The notes: generated from the letters alone by a model not told the origin. A stretch of DNA of 64,000 bases from Robiginitalea sp. (GCA_024642005.1 JAHECA010000017.1:1-64000), one strand, 5' to 3'; counted from the stretch's first letter, positions 38,948 through 50,757 are shown. Translations and numbers: made by a program.

Positions 38948-38979
38948 TTGCACGGCAAAAAAAAATTGCCATACTTTTG
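38948..38979 (+). promoter_or_regulatory. Candidate promoter for topA (TTG-N21-TACTTTTG)
   Basis: TTG at 38948-38950 and TACTTTTG at 38972-38979, 19 nt before the topA ATG. Confidence 0.5.
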
Positions 38980-38998
38980 TGAACCAAAATCCAACCGC

Positions 38999-41467
38999 AT
39001 GGCAAAGAACCTGGTTATAGTGGAGTCGCCTGCCAAGGCAAAGACCATTGAGAAATTCCTGGGCAAAGATTTTAAGGTGACATCCAGCTTCGGCCACATT
39101 GCCGACCTGCCTTCCAAAGAGCTCGGCGTCGAGGTCGACAAAGACTTTGCTCCCAAGTATGTGGTGGAGAAAGACAAAAAGGCCCTGGTCAAAAAGCTGA
39201 AGGAACTGGCCGCCCAGGCCGAGACCATCTGGCTGGCCAGCGATGAAGACCGGGAGGGGGAAGCCATATCGTGGCACCTGGCCGAGACCCTGAAGCTCGA
39301 CAAGGAGAAAACCCGGCGCATCGTCTTCAATTCCATCACCAAATCGGCCATTCAACGGGCTATCGAAAACCCGCGTGGCATCAACTACGACCTGGTGAAT
39401 GCGCAGCAGGCCCGCCGCATCCTCGACCGCCTGGTCGGGTACGAACTCTCGCCCGTGCTGTGGAAAAAGATCAAACCCGGTTTGTCGGCCGGGCGTGTTC
39501 AGTCGGTCTCGGTGCGCCTGATCGTGGAGCGCGAACGGGCCATCGAAGCCTTTACAGCCGAGAGCAGCTTCAAGGTGGCGGCCGAATTCCGCACCTCCCA
39601 TGGGGCTGTCTTCGCCGCCAGGCTGCAGGAGAGCTTTCCGAGCCTGAAAGAAGCACGGGCCTTCCTGGAGCAGGTAGAGCAGGCCGCCTTTGCCGTCGAC
39701 AGCCTCGACAAGAAGCCCGCCAAAAAATCGCCGGCCCCGCCCTTTACGACCTCCACCCTGCAGCAGGAGGCTTCCCGGAAGCTCTACTTCTCGGTGTCCC
39801 GCACCATGCAGGTGGCCCAGCGCCTTTACGAGGCCGGGCTAATCACCTATATGCGTACCGACAGCGTGAACCTGTCGGGCGAGGCCATCCAGGCCATCAA
39901 ACAGACCATCGTTTCGAACTACGGGGAGTCGTACAGCAAGGTGCGGCAATTCCAGTCGAAGACCAAGGGGGCACAGGAAGCTCACGAGGCCATCCGCCCC
40001 ACCGATATGACCCTCCAGAAGCCGAACCTCGACCGCGACCAGGCCCGCCTGTACGAGCTCATTCGCCTGCGCACCCTGGCCTCCCAGATGAGCGACGCCG
40101 AATTGGAGCGCACCCAGGTGCACATCCGTAACGACAAGCAACAGACCCTTTTCACCGCCGAAGGGGAGGTGATCAAATTCGAAGGGTTTTTAAAGGTATA
40201 CCTCGAAGGAAAAGACGAGGAAGACCTCGAAGAGCAGGAGGGCATGCTCCCTGCGATGCAGGAAGGGGAACCCCTGCAGGCCAATTACATTTCGGCCACC
40301 CAGCGCTTCACCCGCCCGCCCTACCGCTACACTGAGGCCTCCCTGGTGAAGAAACTCGAAGAACTCGGCATTGGCCGTCCCTCTACCTACGCCCCCACCA
40401 TTTCGACCATTCAGAACCGGGGCTACGTGGAGAAAGGCAGCGTGGAGGGCACCGAAAGGGCCTATACCCAACTGGTGCTCGAAAAAGGCAAGATAACGGA
40501 GAGCTCGCTCACCGAAACCGTGGGCTCCGACAAGGGCAAACTGGTGCCCACCGATATCGGCATGGTGGTGAACGACTTTCTGGTGAGCCATTTCTCGAAC
40601 ATCCTCGACTACCATTTCACCGCCAAGGTGGAAAAGGACTTTGACGACATTGCCTCTGGAGACGAAGACTGGCAGCAGGTCTTGCGCACTTTTTACAAAG
40701 ACTTCCACCCGAATGTGCTGGAAGTCGAAGAAACAGCCGACCGGGCCAGCGGGGAACGGGTGCTGGGCACCGACCCCAAAACGGGCAGGCAGATAGCCGC
40801 ACGCCTGGGCCGTTTCGGGCCCATGGTGCAGATTGGCACGGCCGAGGAAGAAGAAAAACCGCTGTTCGCCAGCCTGCTGCCTGAGCAGTCTATCGCTACC
40901 ATTACCTTTGAGGAGGCCCTTGACCTCTTTAGGCTGCCCCGCAAGCTGGGCACCTACCAGGGTGAGGAAGTGGAGGTGAACGTGGGCCGCTTCGGGCCCT
41001 ATGTGCGCTTTGGCAAATCCTTCGTGTCGCTTGAGGCCGGAGAAGACCTATTTGAAGTGGACCTGGAGCGGGCCGCCGAACTGATACGCGCCAAACAACA
41101 GGCCGAGGCCCCTATCGCCACCTACGAAGGCATGCCGGTTACCAAAGGCAAGGGACGGTTCGGTCCCTTCATCAAATGGGACGGCATGTTTGTGAACGTA
41201 CCCAAGAAATACGACTTCGACAACCTGAGCCAGGCCGATATTAACGAGCTGATCGAAGACAAGAAGAAAAAGGAAGCCGAAAAGGTTGTCAGACAATGGC
41301 CCGAGGAAGGCATCCGTATCGAGAAGGGCCGCTGGGGCAGGCACACCGTGATAAAAGGCCGAACCAAGGTAGACCTTTCCAAAGACGTAGACCCGGGCCA
41401 GCTGAGCCTTGAGCAGGCACTCGAGTTGCTGGGCTCCCGCAAAAAAAAAGGTAAAAAAACAAAATAA
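38999..41467 (+). CDS. topA: DNA topoisomerase I
   Basis: MAKNLVIVESPAKAKTIEKFLGKDFKVTSSFGHIADLP; ASDEDREGEAISWHL; LITYMRTDSVNLS. Start set at MAKNLV. Confidence 0.97.
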   Translation: MAKNLVIVESPAKAKTIEKFLGKDFKVTSSFGHIADLPSKELGVEVDKDFAPKYVVEKDKKALVKKLKELAAQAETIWLASDEDREGEAISWHLAETLKLDKEKTRRIVFNSITKSAIQRAIENPRGINYDLVNAQQARRILDRLVGYELSPVLWKKIKPGLSAGRVQSVSVRLIVERERAIEAFTAESSFKVAAEFRTSHGAVFAARLQESFPSLKEARAFLEQVEQAAFAVDSLDKKPAKKSPAPPFTTSTLQQEASRKLYFSVSRTMQVAQRLYEAGLITYMRTDSVNLSGEAIQAIKQTIVSNYGESYSKVRQFQSKTKGAQEAHEAIRPTDMTLQKPNLDRDQARLYELIRLRTLASQMSDAELERTQVHIRNDKQQTLFTAEGEVIKFEGFLKVYLEGKDEEDLEEQEGMLPAMQEGEPLQANYISATQRFTRPPYRYTEASLVKKLEELGIGRPSTYAPTISTIQNRGYVEKGSVEGTERAYTQLVLEKGKITESSLTETVGSDKGKLVPTDIGMVVNDFLVSHFSNILDYHFTAKVEKDFDDIASGDEDWQQVLRTFYKDFHPNVLEVEETADRASGERVLGTDPKTGRQIAARLGRFGPMVQIGTAEEEEKPLFASLLPEQSIATITFEEALDLFRLPRKLGTYQGEEVEVNVGRFGPYVRFGKSFVSLEAGEDLFEVDLERAAELIRAKQQAEAPIATYEGMPVTKGKGRFGPFIKWDGMFVNVPKKYDFDNLSQADINELIEDKKKKEAEKVVRQWPEEGIRIEKGRWGRHTVIKGRTKVDLSKDVDPGQLSLEQALELLGSRKKKGKKTK

Positions 41468-41479
41468 GGCGTCGCCAAT

Positions 41480-42637
41480 ATGGCATTCGACTTTTTGCTC
41501 CCCGTATCGCAACGCGTTCTGGCCCACTGCGAACTGTTGCCAGCCCAGGCACTGGGCCGCATTGTTTACAAGCACACCGAGCAGGAGGGCCTGCCTGTGC
41601 TGGCCGGGGCCACCTATGCCATACTAGGGGTTTATGAGTCGCGCAACGCCTTTATTAAAAAGACCAGCCGCCTGGATCTCGACGAGATTCGCTTACAGCT
41701 CTACCGCCTTATGGAGGGCAACTGGAACGACACCATTGTTGACCTGGGCGACATTGACGAGGGCGAAGCCGTCAAAGACACCTATTTCGTGGTGCGCGAA
41801 ATCCTGGCCGAGTTGCTGGAAGAGAAAATCATCCCCATCGTTATCGGGGCCACCCAGGATATAACCTACCCCATGTACCGTTCCTTCGACGGCATAGCCG
41901 ACATGGTGAACCTGGTTTCCATAGACAGCCGCTTCGATTTCGGGGCCGAGGAAGAGCTCATTTCTTCCCACTCCTACATGAGCCGCATCATTACCGAAAA
42001 GCCGAACAACCTTTTCAACTTTTCAAACATCGGCTACCAGAGCTACTTCAATGCCCAGGAAGAGGTAGACCTCATGGAGCGCCTCTTCTTTGACGCCTAC
42101 CGGCTCGGGGAGATAGCCGCCGACGTTGCACTGGCCGAGCCCGTGCTGCGCAACGCGCACCTGGTGAGCCTCGACGCCCGTGCCATCCGCGCCAGCGAGA
42201 TGGGGCAGCCCGACAGCTTTTCACCCAACGGGTTCACCGGCCGGGAGATCTGTGCCATTACCCGCTATGCCGGCATGGGCGACAACATTTCGATCTTCGG
42301 TATTTTTGAGATCGAGAACAACATGCAATCGTTCCAGCTCGTCGCCCAGATGATCTGGTATTTCATGGAAGGCCATAATTTCCGCATCAAGGAACGGCCT
42401 TCCCAGTCAGACCCTGACTTTATCCGATACATCGTGCCCTGCGAGTCGGAACAACTTCACTTCTACAAAAGCGCCCTCACCAGCCGTTGGTGGGTGGAGG
42501 TTCCCAACCTCCTCGGGGCGCATACTAAATCACAAGTACCTGCGTTATTACCATGCACCGAACAGGACTATCTGGAAGCCTGCGACCAGAATATCCCCGA
42601 ACGGTGGTTCAAGGCCTATAAGAAGGGCTTTAATTAA
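41480..42637 (+). CDS. Arginase/formimidoylglutamase-fold protein with degenerate metal-binding motifs (probable pseudoenzyme)
   Basis: Ureohydrolase-like layout but GATQDIT, SIDSRFDFG and SLDARAIRASE in place of the canonical GGxH, DAHxD and SxDxDxxD motifs. Confidence 0.78.
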   Translation: MAFDFLLPVSQRVLAHCELLPAQALGRIVYKHTEQEGLPVLAGATYAILGVYESRNAFIKKTSRLDLDEIRLQLYRLMEGNWNDTIVDLGDIDEGEAVKDTYFVVREILAELLEEKIIPIVIGATQDITYPMYRSFDGIADMVNLVSIDSRFDFGAEEELISSHSYMSRIITEKPNNLFNFSNIGYQSYFNAQEEVDLMERLFFDAYRLGEIAADVALAEPVLRNAHLVSLDARAIRASEMGQPDSFSPNGFTGREICAITRYAGMGDNISIFGIFEIENNMQSFQLVAQMIWYFMEGHNFRIKERPSQSDPDFIRYIVPCESEQLHFYKSALTSRWWVEVPNLLGAHTKSQVPALLPCTEQDYLEACDQNIPERWFKAYKKGFN

Positions 42638-42751
42638 ACCCATTTATTTACGCGAGAATAGACCGGTACGTACAATAAAATTTTCAAATTACAGTTTTAG
42701 TGAATAATCATTAGATCGTACCTACCGACTTAACCGAAATTAACCTAACGT

Positions 42752-44107
42752 ATGAAGAAGCTATTGTTATCATCTATAGCGTGTGTTTTTTTGCTTAGCA
42801 GCTGCGGTTCCAAATCCAAAGGGGAGCTCGTGGGTGTTCAGGGTAAAAAATGGTACCCCGAAAAACCCTACGGCATGGAACTGATCCCCCGGGGGTCTTT
42901 CATCATGGGTAAGAGCGAAGAAGACATGGCAAACGTTATGAATGCCCCTACCAAAACTGTCACCGTTCGTTCCTTCTATATGGACGACACCGAAATAACC
43001 AACAGCGAGTACCGTCAATTCGTAGAGTGGGTTAAGGATTCGGTGGTTCGCACCAGGCTGGCTATTTTGGCCGACGAGCTGGGCATGGGCCCTGAAGACG
43101 AAGGGATCGGGATGTACGCCTTCAAGGATGCCGACACGGCCAACCTTTCTGTGTACGACAAATACATGCTCGACAACTACACCGGGCTGGGAGACGACTG
43201 GTACGAGGGCCGCGCCCTGAACAAAGACGAAGACCTGTCGTGGGATACTTCTGAATACCCCGACTCCTATTACGCTGAGGTGATGGACTCCATGTACATC
43301 CCCGAAGAAGAATCGTACAACGGCCAGCGCACCATAGACGTTACCAAATTAAAATACAAGTATACCTGGATGGATATCGAAGCCGCAGCCCGCGCCAAGG
43401 ACGGCCGCCGGAAAGATTTCATCCGCAAGGAGGAGACTTCGATCTACCCCGACACCACCGTCTGGATCCGCGATTTCGAGTACTCCTACAACGAACCCAT
43501 GCACAACGACTACTTCTGGCACGACGCCTATAGCGACTATCCGGTAGTGGGCGTGTCGTGGAACCAGGCCAAGGCGTTCTGCAACTGGCGCACCAAATTC
43601 AAGAATGACGACCAGCGCGATCGCGGCAAGCAGTTTGTGAACCAGTTCCGCCTGCCAACCGAAGCCGAGTGGGAATACGCTGCCCGCGGTGGCATCGAAG
43701 GAGGGACCTATCCCTGGGGTGGCCCGTACGTGATTAGCGACACCGGCTGCTTCATGGCCAACTTCAAACCGCAGCGCGGCGACTACGCGGCCGACTCGGC
43801 CCTGTATACGGTCGAAGCCAAGTCGTACGAACCGAACGATTACAACCTGTACAACATGGCCGGGAACGTATCGGAGTGGACCAACTCCAGCTACTACCCC
43901 GGGTCGTATGAGTACGCCTCCACCATGAACCCGAACGCCGACAGCAAAGACAACACCCGCAAGGTAATACGCGGCGGTTCCTGGAAAGACGTGGCCTACT
44001 TCCTGCAGGTGAGTACCCGCGACTTCGAATACCAGGATTCGGCTCGGAGCTATATCGGCTTCCGCACCGTTCAGGACTATATGGGCGAGGAAGATTCAAC
44101 CCAGTAA
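42752..44107 (+). CDS. gldK: Gliding motility / T9SS lipoprotein GldK (FGE fold)
   Basis: Lipobox LSSCGSKSK; YGMELIPRGSFIMGKSEEDM; RLPTEAEWEYAARGG; NMAGNVSEWTNSSY; KVIRGGSWKD. Confidence 0.96.
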   Translation: MKKLLLSSIACVFLLSSCGSKSKGELVGVQGKKWYPEKPYGMELIPRGSFIMGKSEEDMANVMNAPTKTVTVRSFYMDDTEITNSEYRQFVEWVKDSVVRTRLAILADELGMGPEDEGIGMYAFKDADTANLSVYDKYMLDNYTGLGDDWYEGRALNKDEDLSWDTSEYPDSYYAEVMDSMYIPEEESYNGQRTIDVTKLKYKYTWMDIEAAARAKDGRRKDFIRKEETSIYPDTTVWIRDFEYSYNEPMHNDYFWHDAYSDYPVVGVSWNQAKAFCNWRTKFKNDDQRDRGKQFVNQFRLPTEAEWEYAARGGIEGGTYPWGGPYVISDTGCFMANFKPQRGDYAADSALYTVEAKSYEPNDYNLYNMAGNVSEWTNSSYYPGSYEYASTMNPNADSKDNTRKVIRGGSWKDVAYFLQVSTRDFEYQDSARSYIGFRTVQDYMGEEDSTQ

Positions 44108-44183
44108 AAAATTTTAAATCCCAAATAATCAAACGTTAACCAAATACTTCTATTAATTTTAAACCTAAATCAATTCTCTAATT

Positions 44184-44834
44184 ATGGCACAGTCTAAATC
44201 AACTAAAAAGCTCTTTAACATGGCCTACGGCCTGGGCGCTTCGGTGGTTATCATCGGGGCACTGTTCAAGATCCTCCACTGGGAGTTCGGACCCCTGACA
44301 GGTGGTCTGCTACTTGCGATCGGTCTTATTACCGAAGCCCTTATTTTCGCAATCAGCGCCTTTGAACCGGTAGACGACGAATACGATTGGTCTCTGGTGT
44401 ATCCCGAACTGGTCGGTGGTGGCGCCAACGATCGCAAGAAACAGGCTGCCGAAGCCAAAGAGGCTGAAGGCCTGCTGAGCAGGAAACTGGACGAACTCCT
44501 CAAAGAAGCCAACATCGACGCTTCCCTGTTCTCCAGCCTGGGTGAGAGCATCCGCAACTTCGAAGGAGCCGCCAAAGGCATTGCTCCTACCGCCGATGCC
44601 ATCGAGCACACCAAGAAATATTCTGAAGAGCTGTCGCAAGCCGCTTCCCAGATGGAATCGCTCAACAGCCTGTACAAAGTGCAACTGGAAAGCGCCAGCC
44701 GCCAGGCTTCCATCAACGAAGAAGTGGTACAAAATGCCGGAGCCCTCAAAGATCAAATGGAATCTCTGGCCAGCAACCTGTCTTCCCTGAACGGCGTTTA
44801 CGGAGGCATGCTGTCCGCGATGAGCAGAAACTAA
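44184..44834 (+). CDS. gldL: T9SS inner-membrane motor protein GldL
   Basis: KKLFNMAYGLGASVVIIGALFKILHWEFGPLTGGLLLAIGLITEALIFAISAFEP. Confidence 0.96.
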   Translation: MAQSKSTKKLFNMAYGLGASVVIIGALFKILHWEFGPLTGGLLLAIGLITEALIFAISAFEPVDDEYDWSLVYPELVGGGANDRKKQAAEAKEAEGLLSRKLDELLKEANIDASLFSSLGESIRNFEGAAKGIAPTADAIEHTKKYSEELSQAASQMESLNSLYKVQLESASRQASINEEVVQNAGALKDQMESLASNLSSLNGVYGGMLSAMSRN

Positions 44835-44896
44835 TTAAGTTGTTGTTCAATACCTATCCCCAAATCAAAGTAACTGTTAACAACTAATTAGATATA

Positions 44897-46465
44897 ATGG
44901 CATCAGGAAAACAAACACCCCGGCAGAAGATGATCAACCTCATGTATTTGATCTTCATCGCTATGCTGGCGTTAAATATGAGCAAGGAAGTACTCGCAGC
45001 GTTCGGTCTTATGAACGAAAAGATGGAGTCTTCCAATGCTAAGGCTACCGAGAACAACCTCGCGTTCCTGGAAAGCCTGGAAACCAAAGCTTCCGAAGAT
45101 GCTGCCAAATACGCCGAGCTCTACCAGGATGCTCAGCAGATCAAGCAGCTTTCACAGGAGTATAACGATTACCTGGAAAACCTGAAGAACTCCATGGTCG
45201 AGAAGATCGAGGACCCTGCAGACTACGAGGTAATGGACAAATCGGACTACCTGGACGAGAAATTCTTCCAGGGCGACAACCTGGCCGAAGAAGGCAAGCG
45301 GTTTATGGATTACCTGCAGAACTACCGCGCGAAAGTGCTCGGCATTCTGGGCGACAAATTCCCGGAAGTATCTGAGGCCGTAAAAACCCGCTTCACCACC
45401 GGTGATGAAAATGGCATGGTAGCGCGTCGCGACGGAGTCAAAGTAGAGTGGATCAACTACCACTACGAAGGCTTCCCGCTTATTGCCTCCCTGACCAAGC
45501 TCACCTCATTGCAGTCAGACATCAAGGCCACCGAAGAGGGCGCCCTGAAAGCCATGCTGCAAGGCGAGCTCACCAGCCAGGTTTCCCTGACCAACTTCTC
45601 CACCCTGCTGGAGTCTGAGAAATCGGCCTTCTATTCGGGTGAGAAATTTGCCGGGAGCATCGTGCTGGGCAAGACCGACAAATCGGCCAAGCCCGTGAAA
45701 GCCGAGCTGACCCTCGACGGCCGCAAGCTGTCTGAAGGTTCCGATTACAAGCTGAAAGAAGGTGGCGTTGAGCTGCTGATTGGTGCCGGCAACCCCGGCG
45801 ACCACGCAATTGCCGGAACCCTGTTTTACATGCAGGATGGGGTAGAGACCCCGGTTCCGGTAAAGAACAGCTTCTCTACCATTTCGAAGCCCAATGCGGC
45901 CGTGATCTCTGCCGACAAGATGAACGTGGTGTACCGCGGGGTAGCCAACCCGATGACCATTTCCATCCCCGGCATCCCGGACAACAAGGTGAGTGCTTCT
46001 GCATCCGGTCTGGAAAAGCGTAGCGGTAGCAACTATGTGATGAACCCCGGTACAGGCCGTTCCGTGACCATCACCGCTTCCGGTACCCTGCCCGACGGAC
46101 AGAACATCACAACCCGTTCGGAGTTCCGAATCAAAGACATCCCGCGTCCGTCCGGATCTATCCGGGGCGAAAGCGGCAGCGTGTCGATGCCCAAGAACAA
46201 CCTGGAGATTTCTACCGTGGGAGCCCTGTTGGAAGATTTCGACTTCGACCTGAACCTGGAAGTCAGTGGCTTCAAGTTCAAGGTGCCGGGTCAGCCGACC
46301 GTACAGGTTAACGGAAACAAACTCGATGCCCGGGCCAAGTCTGCCCTGAAGCGTGCCGGCCGTGGTGATGCCGTCCAGATCTTCGACATCGAGGCGTATA
46401 TCACCAACAACAAAAGCTATAAGTTGAAGAAGGTGTCTCCCGTGGTTGTGGAGCTCACCAACTAG
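44897..46465 (+). CDS. gldM: T9SS motor protein GldM
   Basis: MASGKQTPRQKMINLMYLIFIAMLALNMSKEVLAAFGLMNEKME. Confidence 0.96.
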   Translation: MASGKQTPRQKMINLMYLIFIAMLALNMSKEVLAAFGLMNEKMESSNAKATENNLAFLESLETKASEDAAKYAELYQDAQQIKQLSQEYNDYLENLKNSMVEKIEDPADYEVMDKSDYLDEKFFQGDNLAEEGKRFMDYLQNYRAKVLGILGDKFPEVSEAVKTRFTTGDENGMVARRDGVKVEWINYHYEGFPLIASLTKLTSLQSDIKATEEGALKAMLQGELTSQVSLTNFSTLLESEKSAFYSGEKFAGSIVLGKTDKSAKPVKAELTLDGRKLSEGSDYKLKEGGVELLIGAGNPGDHAIAGTLFYMQDGVETPVPVKNSFSTISKPNAAVISADKMNVVYRGVANPMTISIPGIPDNKVSASASGLEKRSGSNYVMNPGTGRSVTITASGTLPDGQNITTRSEFRIKDIPRPSGSIRGESGSVSMPKNNLEISTVGALLEDFDFDLNLEVSGFKFKVPGQPTVQVNGNKLDARAKSALKRAGRGDAVQIFDIEAYITNNKSYKLKKVSPVVVELTN

Positions 46466-46491
46466 AAAGTGTCTAAACCGATTCCGGTGTA

Positions 46492-46514
46492 CGGGAGCCC
46501 CCGGTGGGCTCCCG
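46492..46514. promoter_or_regulatory. gldM-gldN intercistronic hairpin without U-tract
   Basis: cgggagcccccggtgggctcccg, 9-bp inverted repeat (cgggagccc/gggctcccg) with a 5-nt loop. Confidence 0.7.
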
Positions 46515-46548
46515 GCGCGGGGATCCGAAACTGATAAACCAGTAACCC

Positions 46549-47451
46549 ATGAATTGGAAACGAGTTTTAATAATCGGAGCGCTGGCTGCACTGCCCGCGG
46601 CCGCTTGGTCTCAGGCCAACATCCTGAATGCCAAGAAGCCCGAAGATATCGGCAAACGCACCGAGGCCCAGATAACCGCCGACAACGACAAGCCCCTCGA
46701 ATACGGGTATGTTGACGACCGCGACATCTTATGGTCTAAGACCATCTGGGAGGTGATCGATCTGGACGAGCGGGTGAACTTCCCGATGTACTATCCGATC
46801 GACACCATCGACATCGGCTCCGACCGTCGCTCCCTGTACGATGTGCTGCTCAAGAACATCAAGAGCGGCAAGCTCACCGATGTATATGTAGACTCCTACT
46901 TTACCGAGAAGCGTAAGTTCAGCGACCTGGAAGCCACCCTGAAAAAGGTAGATACCACCGACCTGGGGTACGAGCAGATGAATGCCGGAGAAGAGATCTC
47001 CCCGGAATACATCAACCGGCGCGACCTTACAGCCGCCGATATCGAAGAATACCGGGTTAAAGGAATCTGGTACTTCGACAAGCGGCAGGGCGAGCTCAAG
47101 TACCGCCTGCTCGGCATCGCCCCTGTGGCGCCCGACGTGAACTTCATCGACGATGAGTCCATGTCCCCCGAAGATGCCCTTGTGGAGCTCTTCTGGGTTT
47201 GGTACCCGAGCGCCCGTCAGATGCTGCACGATTCCAAGGTGTTCAACCAGCGGAATTCGTCACAGCCGCTTTCCTTCGACATGCTGCTGAACGCCCGTCG
47301 TTTCAATGCAGTGATCTACAAGGAGGAGAACGTGCACGGCGACCGGGAAATCAAGGACTACATTGCCGAGAACGCACTTTTCCAGCTTTTGGAATCGGAG
47401 CGCATCAAAGAACAAATTCGCAACCGCGAACAAGATATGTGGGCGTATTAA
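46549..47451 (+). CDS. gldN: T9SS/gliding motility protein GldN
   Basis: DDRDILWSKTIWEVIDLDERVNFPMYYPID; DVNFIDDESMSPEDALVELFWVWYPSARQMLH. Confidence 0.95.
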   Translation: MNWKRVLIIGALAALPAAAWSQANILNAKKPEDIGKRTEAQITADNDKPLEYGYVDDRDILWSKTIWEVIDLDERVNFPMYYPIDTIDIGSDRRSLYDVLLKNIKSGKLTDVYVDSYFTEKRKFSDLEATLKKVDTTDLGYEQMNAGEEISPEYINRRDLTAADIEEYRVKGIWYFDKRQGELKYRLLGIAPVAPDVNFIDDESMSPEDALVELFWVWYPSARQMLHDSKVFNQRNSSQPLSFDMLLNARRFNAVIYKEENVHGDREIKDYIAENALFQLLESERIKEQIRNREQDMWAY

Positions 47452-47488
47452 ACGCCAAAAACACACGAATTTCCAATTCAAGAATGCA

Positions 47489-47523
47489 AACCGCCCCGGC
47501 CCACAAGCCGGGGTTGTTTTTTT
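47489..47523 (+). terminator. Intrinsic terminator of the gld operon
   Basis: aaccgccccggcccacaagccggggttgttttttt. Confidence 0.85.
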
Positions 47524-47557
47524 AGGGCTGCCGGGGAATCTTCCCTACCTTTGATCT

Positions 47558-48637
47558 ATGCTCGATTATCTGATCGTCGGTTCGGGGCTGGCCGGGATGG
47601 CCCTTACCGAAACCCTGCGCCGGGAAGGCTGCAGCCTGCGCGTCTATGACGACGCTTCCCAACAGGCCTCGCGCGTGGCCGGGGGCCTCTATAACCCGGT
47701 AGTGCTCAAACGGTTTACCCTGGCCTGGGAAGGCAGCCGGCTGATGGCCTTTTCCCTGCCTTTCTACCAACAACTGGAGCGGGAGTGGGCCATTTCAATC
47801 GACAAGAAAAAACCCGTCTTCCGCCGCCTGGCCTCGGCCGAAGAGCAAAACGCCTGGTTTGAGGCTGCCGACAGGCCAGGCCTGTCTGAATTTCTGGAGC
47901 CCGGTATAGTCAGAAACGAGAATCCGGCCCTCGAAGCCCCTTATGGCTTCGGGCGTGTCAACAACACGGGCCGGATAGCCACCAGTACCCTTTTGAACGC
48001 ATTTTCAGAGCAGCTGCGCAAACAGGGCCTGCTCGATACGGCTGCTTTTGACCATGCCTCCCTGGCTTTTGAAGACGGCCATGTGCGCTACGGCGACCTC
48101 ACGGCCAGGCGGGTGGTGTTCTGCGAAGGGTTCGGGATGATGGGCAACCCTTTTTTCAACTATTTGCCCCTTCAGGGGACCAAGGGCGAGTTGCTGACCA
48201 TCAGGGCGCCGGAGCTCCGGGAAGACCGCATCGTGAAGTCGGGGGCCTTCTTTATCCCGCTGGGGCACGACCGCTACCGGGTAGGAGCCACTTACGCCTG
48301 GAACGACTACACCCAGGCCCCCACCCGGGAGGCCCGGGAAGCCTTGCTGGGCCAGTTGCGCAAGTTTGTCCGCTGCGATTTCGAGGTGGAAGGACAGGTG
48401 GCGGGCATCCGCCCCACCGTGCCCGACCGCCGACCGCTGGTGGGCCGCCACCCCGAACACCCCGAGCTTTTTGTGCTCAACGGGCTGGGCTCCAGGGGAG
48501 TGCTTATCGCCCCTTATGCAGCCTATTGCCTGGCCCGCTTTATGCAAGGGGGCCACAGCCTGCCGCCTGAGATGGATGTAACCCGCTACCGTTCCCATTT
48601 CGGCAAAGAAGGCCGGGGCCTGGCCGGAAATCGATAA
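47558..48637 (+). CDS. FAD-dependent oxidoreductase (DAO family)
   Basis: MLDYLIVGSGLAGMALTETLRREG Rossmann motif; GATYAWNDYTQAPT; VEGQVAGIRPTVPDRRPLVG. Confidence 0.9.
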   Translation: MLDYLIVGSGLAGMALTETLRREGCSLRVYDDASQQASRVAGGLYNPVVLKRFTLAWEGSRLMAFSLPFYQQLEREWAISIDKKKPVFRRLASAEEQNAWFEAADRPGLSEFLEPGIVRNENPALEAPYGFGRVNNTGRIATSTLLNAFSEQLRKQGLLDTAAFDHASLAFEDGHVRYGDLTARRVVFCEGFGMMGNPFFNYLPLQGTKGELLTIRAPELREDRIVKSGAFFIPLGHDRYRVGATYAWNDYTQAPTREAREALLGQLRKFVRCDFEVEGQVAGIRPTVPDRRPLVGRHPEHPELFVLNGLGSRGVLIAPYAAYCLARFMQGGHSLPPEMDVTRYRSHFGKEGRGLAGNR

Positions 48638-48697
48638 TTTTTTCGGACTTTTGCCGGCGCAATCCAAGTGCGGGCCTGTGGGCCTGCCCAAAGCCCT

Positions 48698-50620
<1,923 letters not shown>

Positions 50621-50757
50621 CCGGTTGGGTCGACCAAAACCACATTTTTTTCATACTTCACAACAAAATTGGCCCGTTTATATAGTCAGGCGATTCGCCT
50701 TTGGCATAAATGTCTTAATTTGTAGGTAAATTCCTTAATAAACTATCAGAAAATAGG

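Noticed and set aside
44184-44200. TGGCAC at the gldL start as a sigma-54 promoter
   Set aside because: The TTGC(A) half is missing at the required spacing; the hexamer is part of the MAQ start codons.
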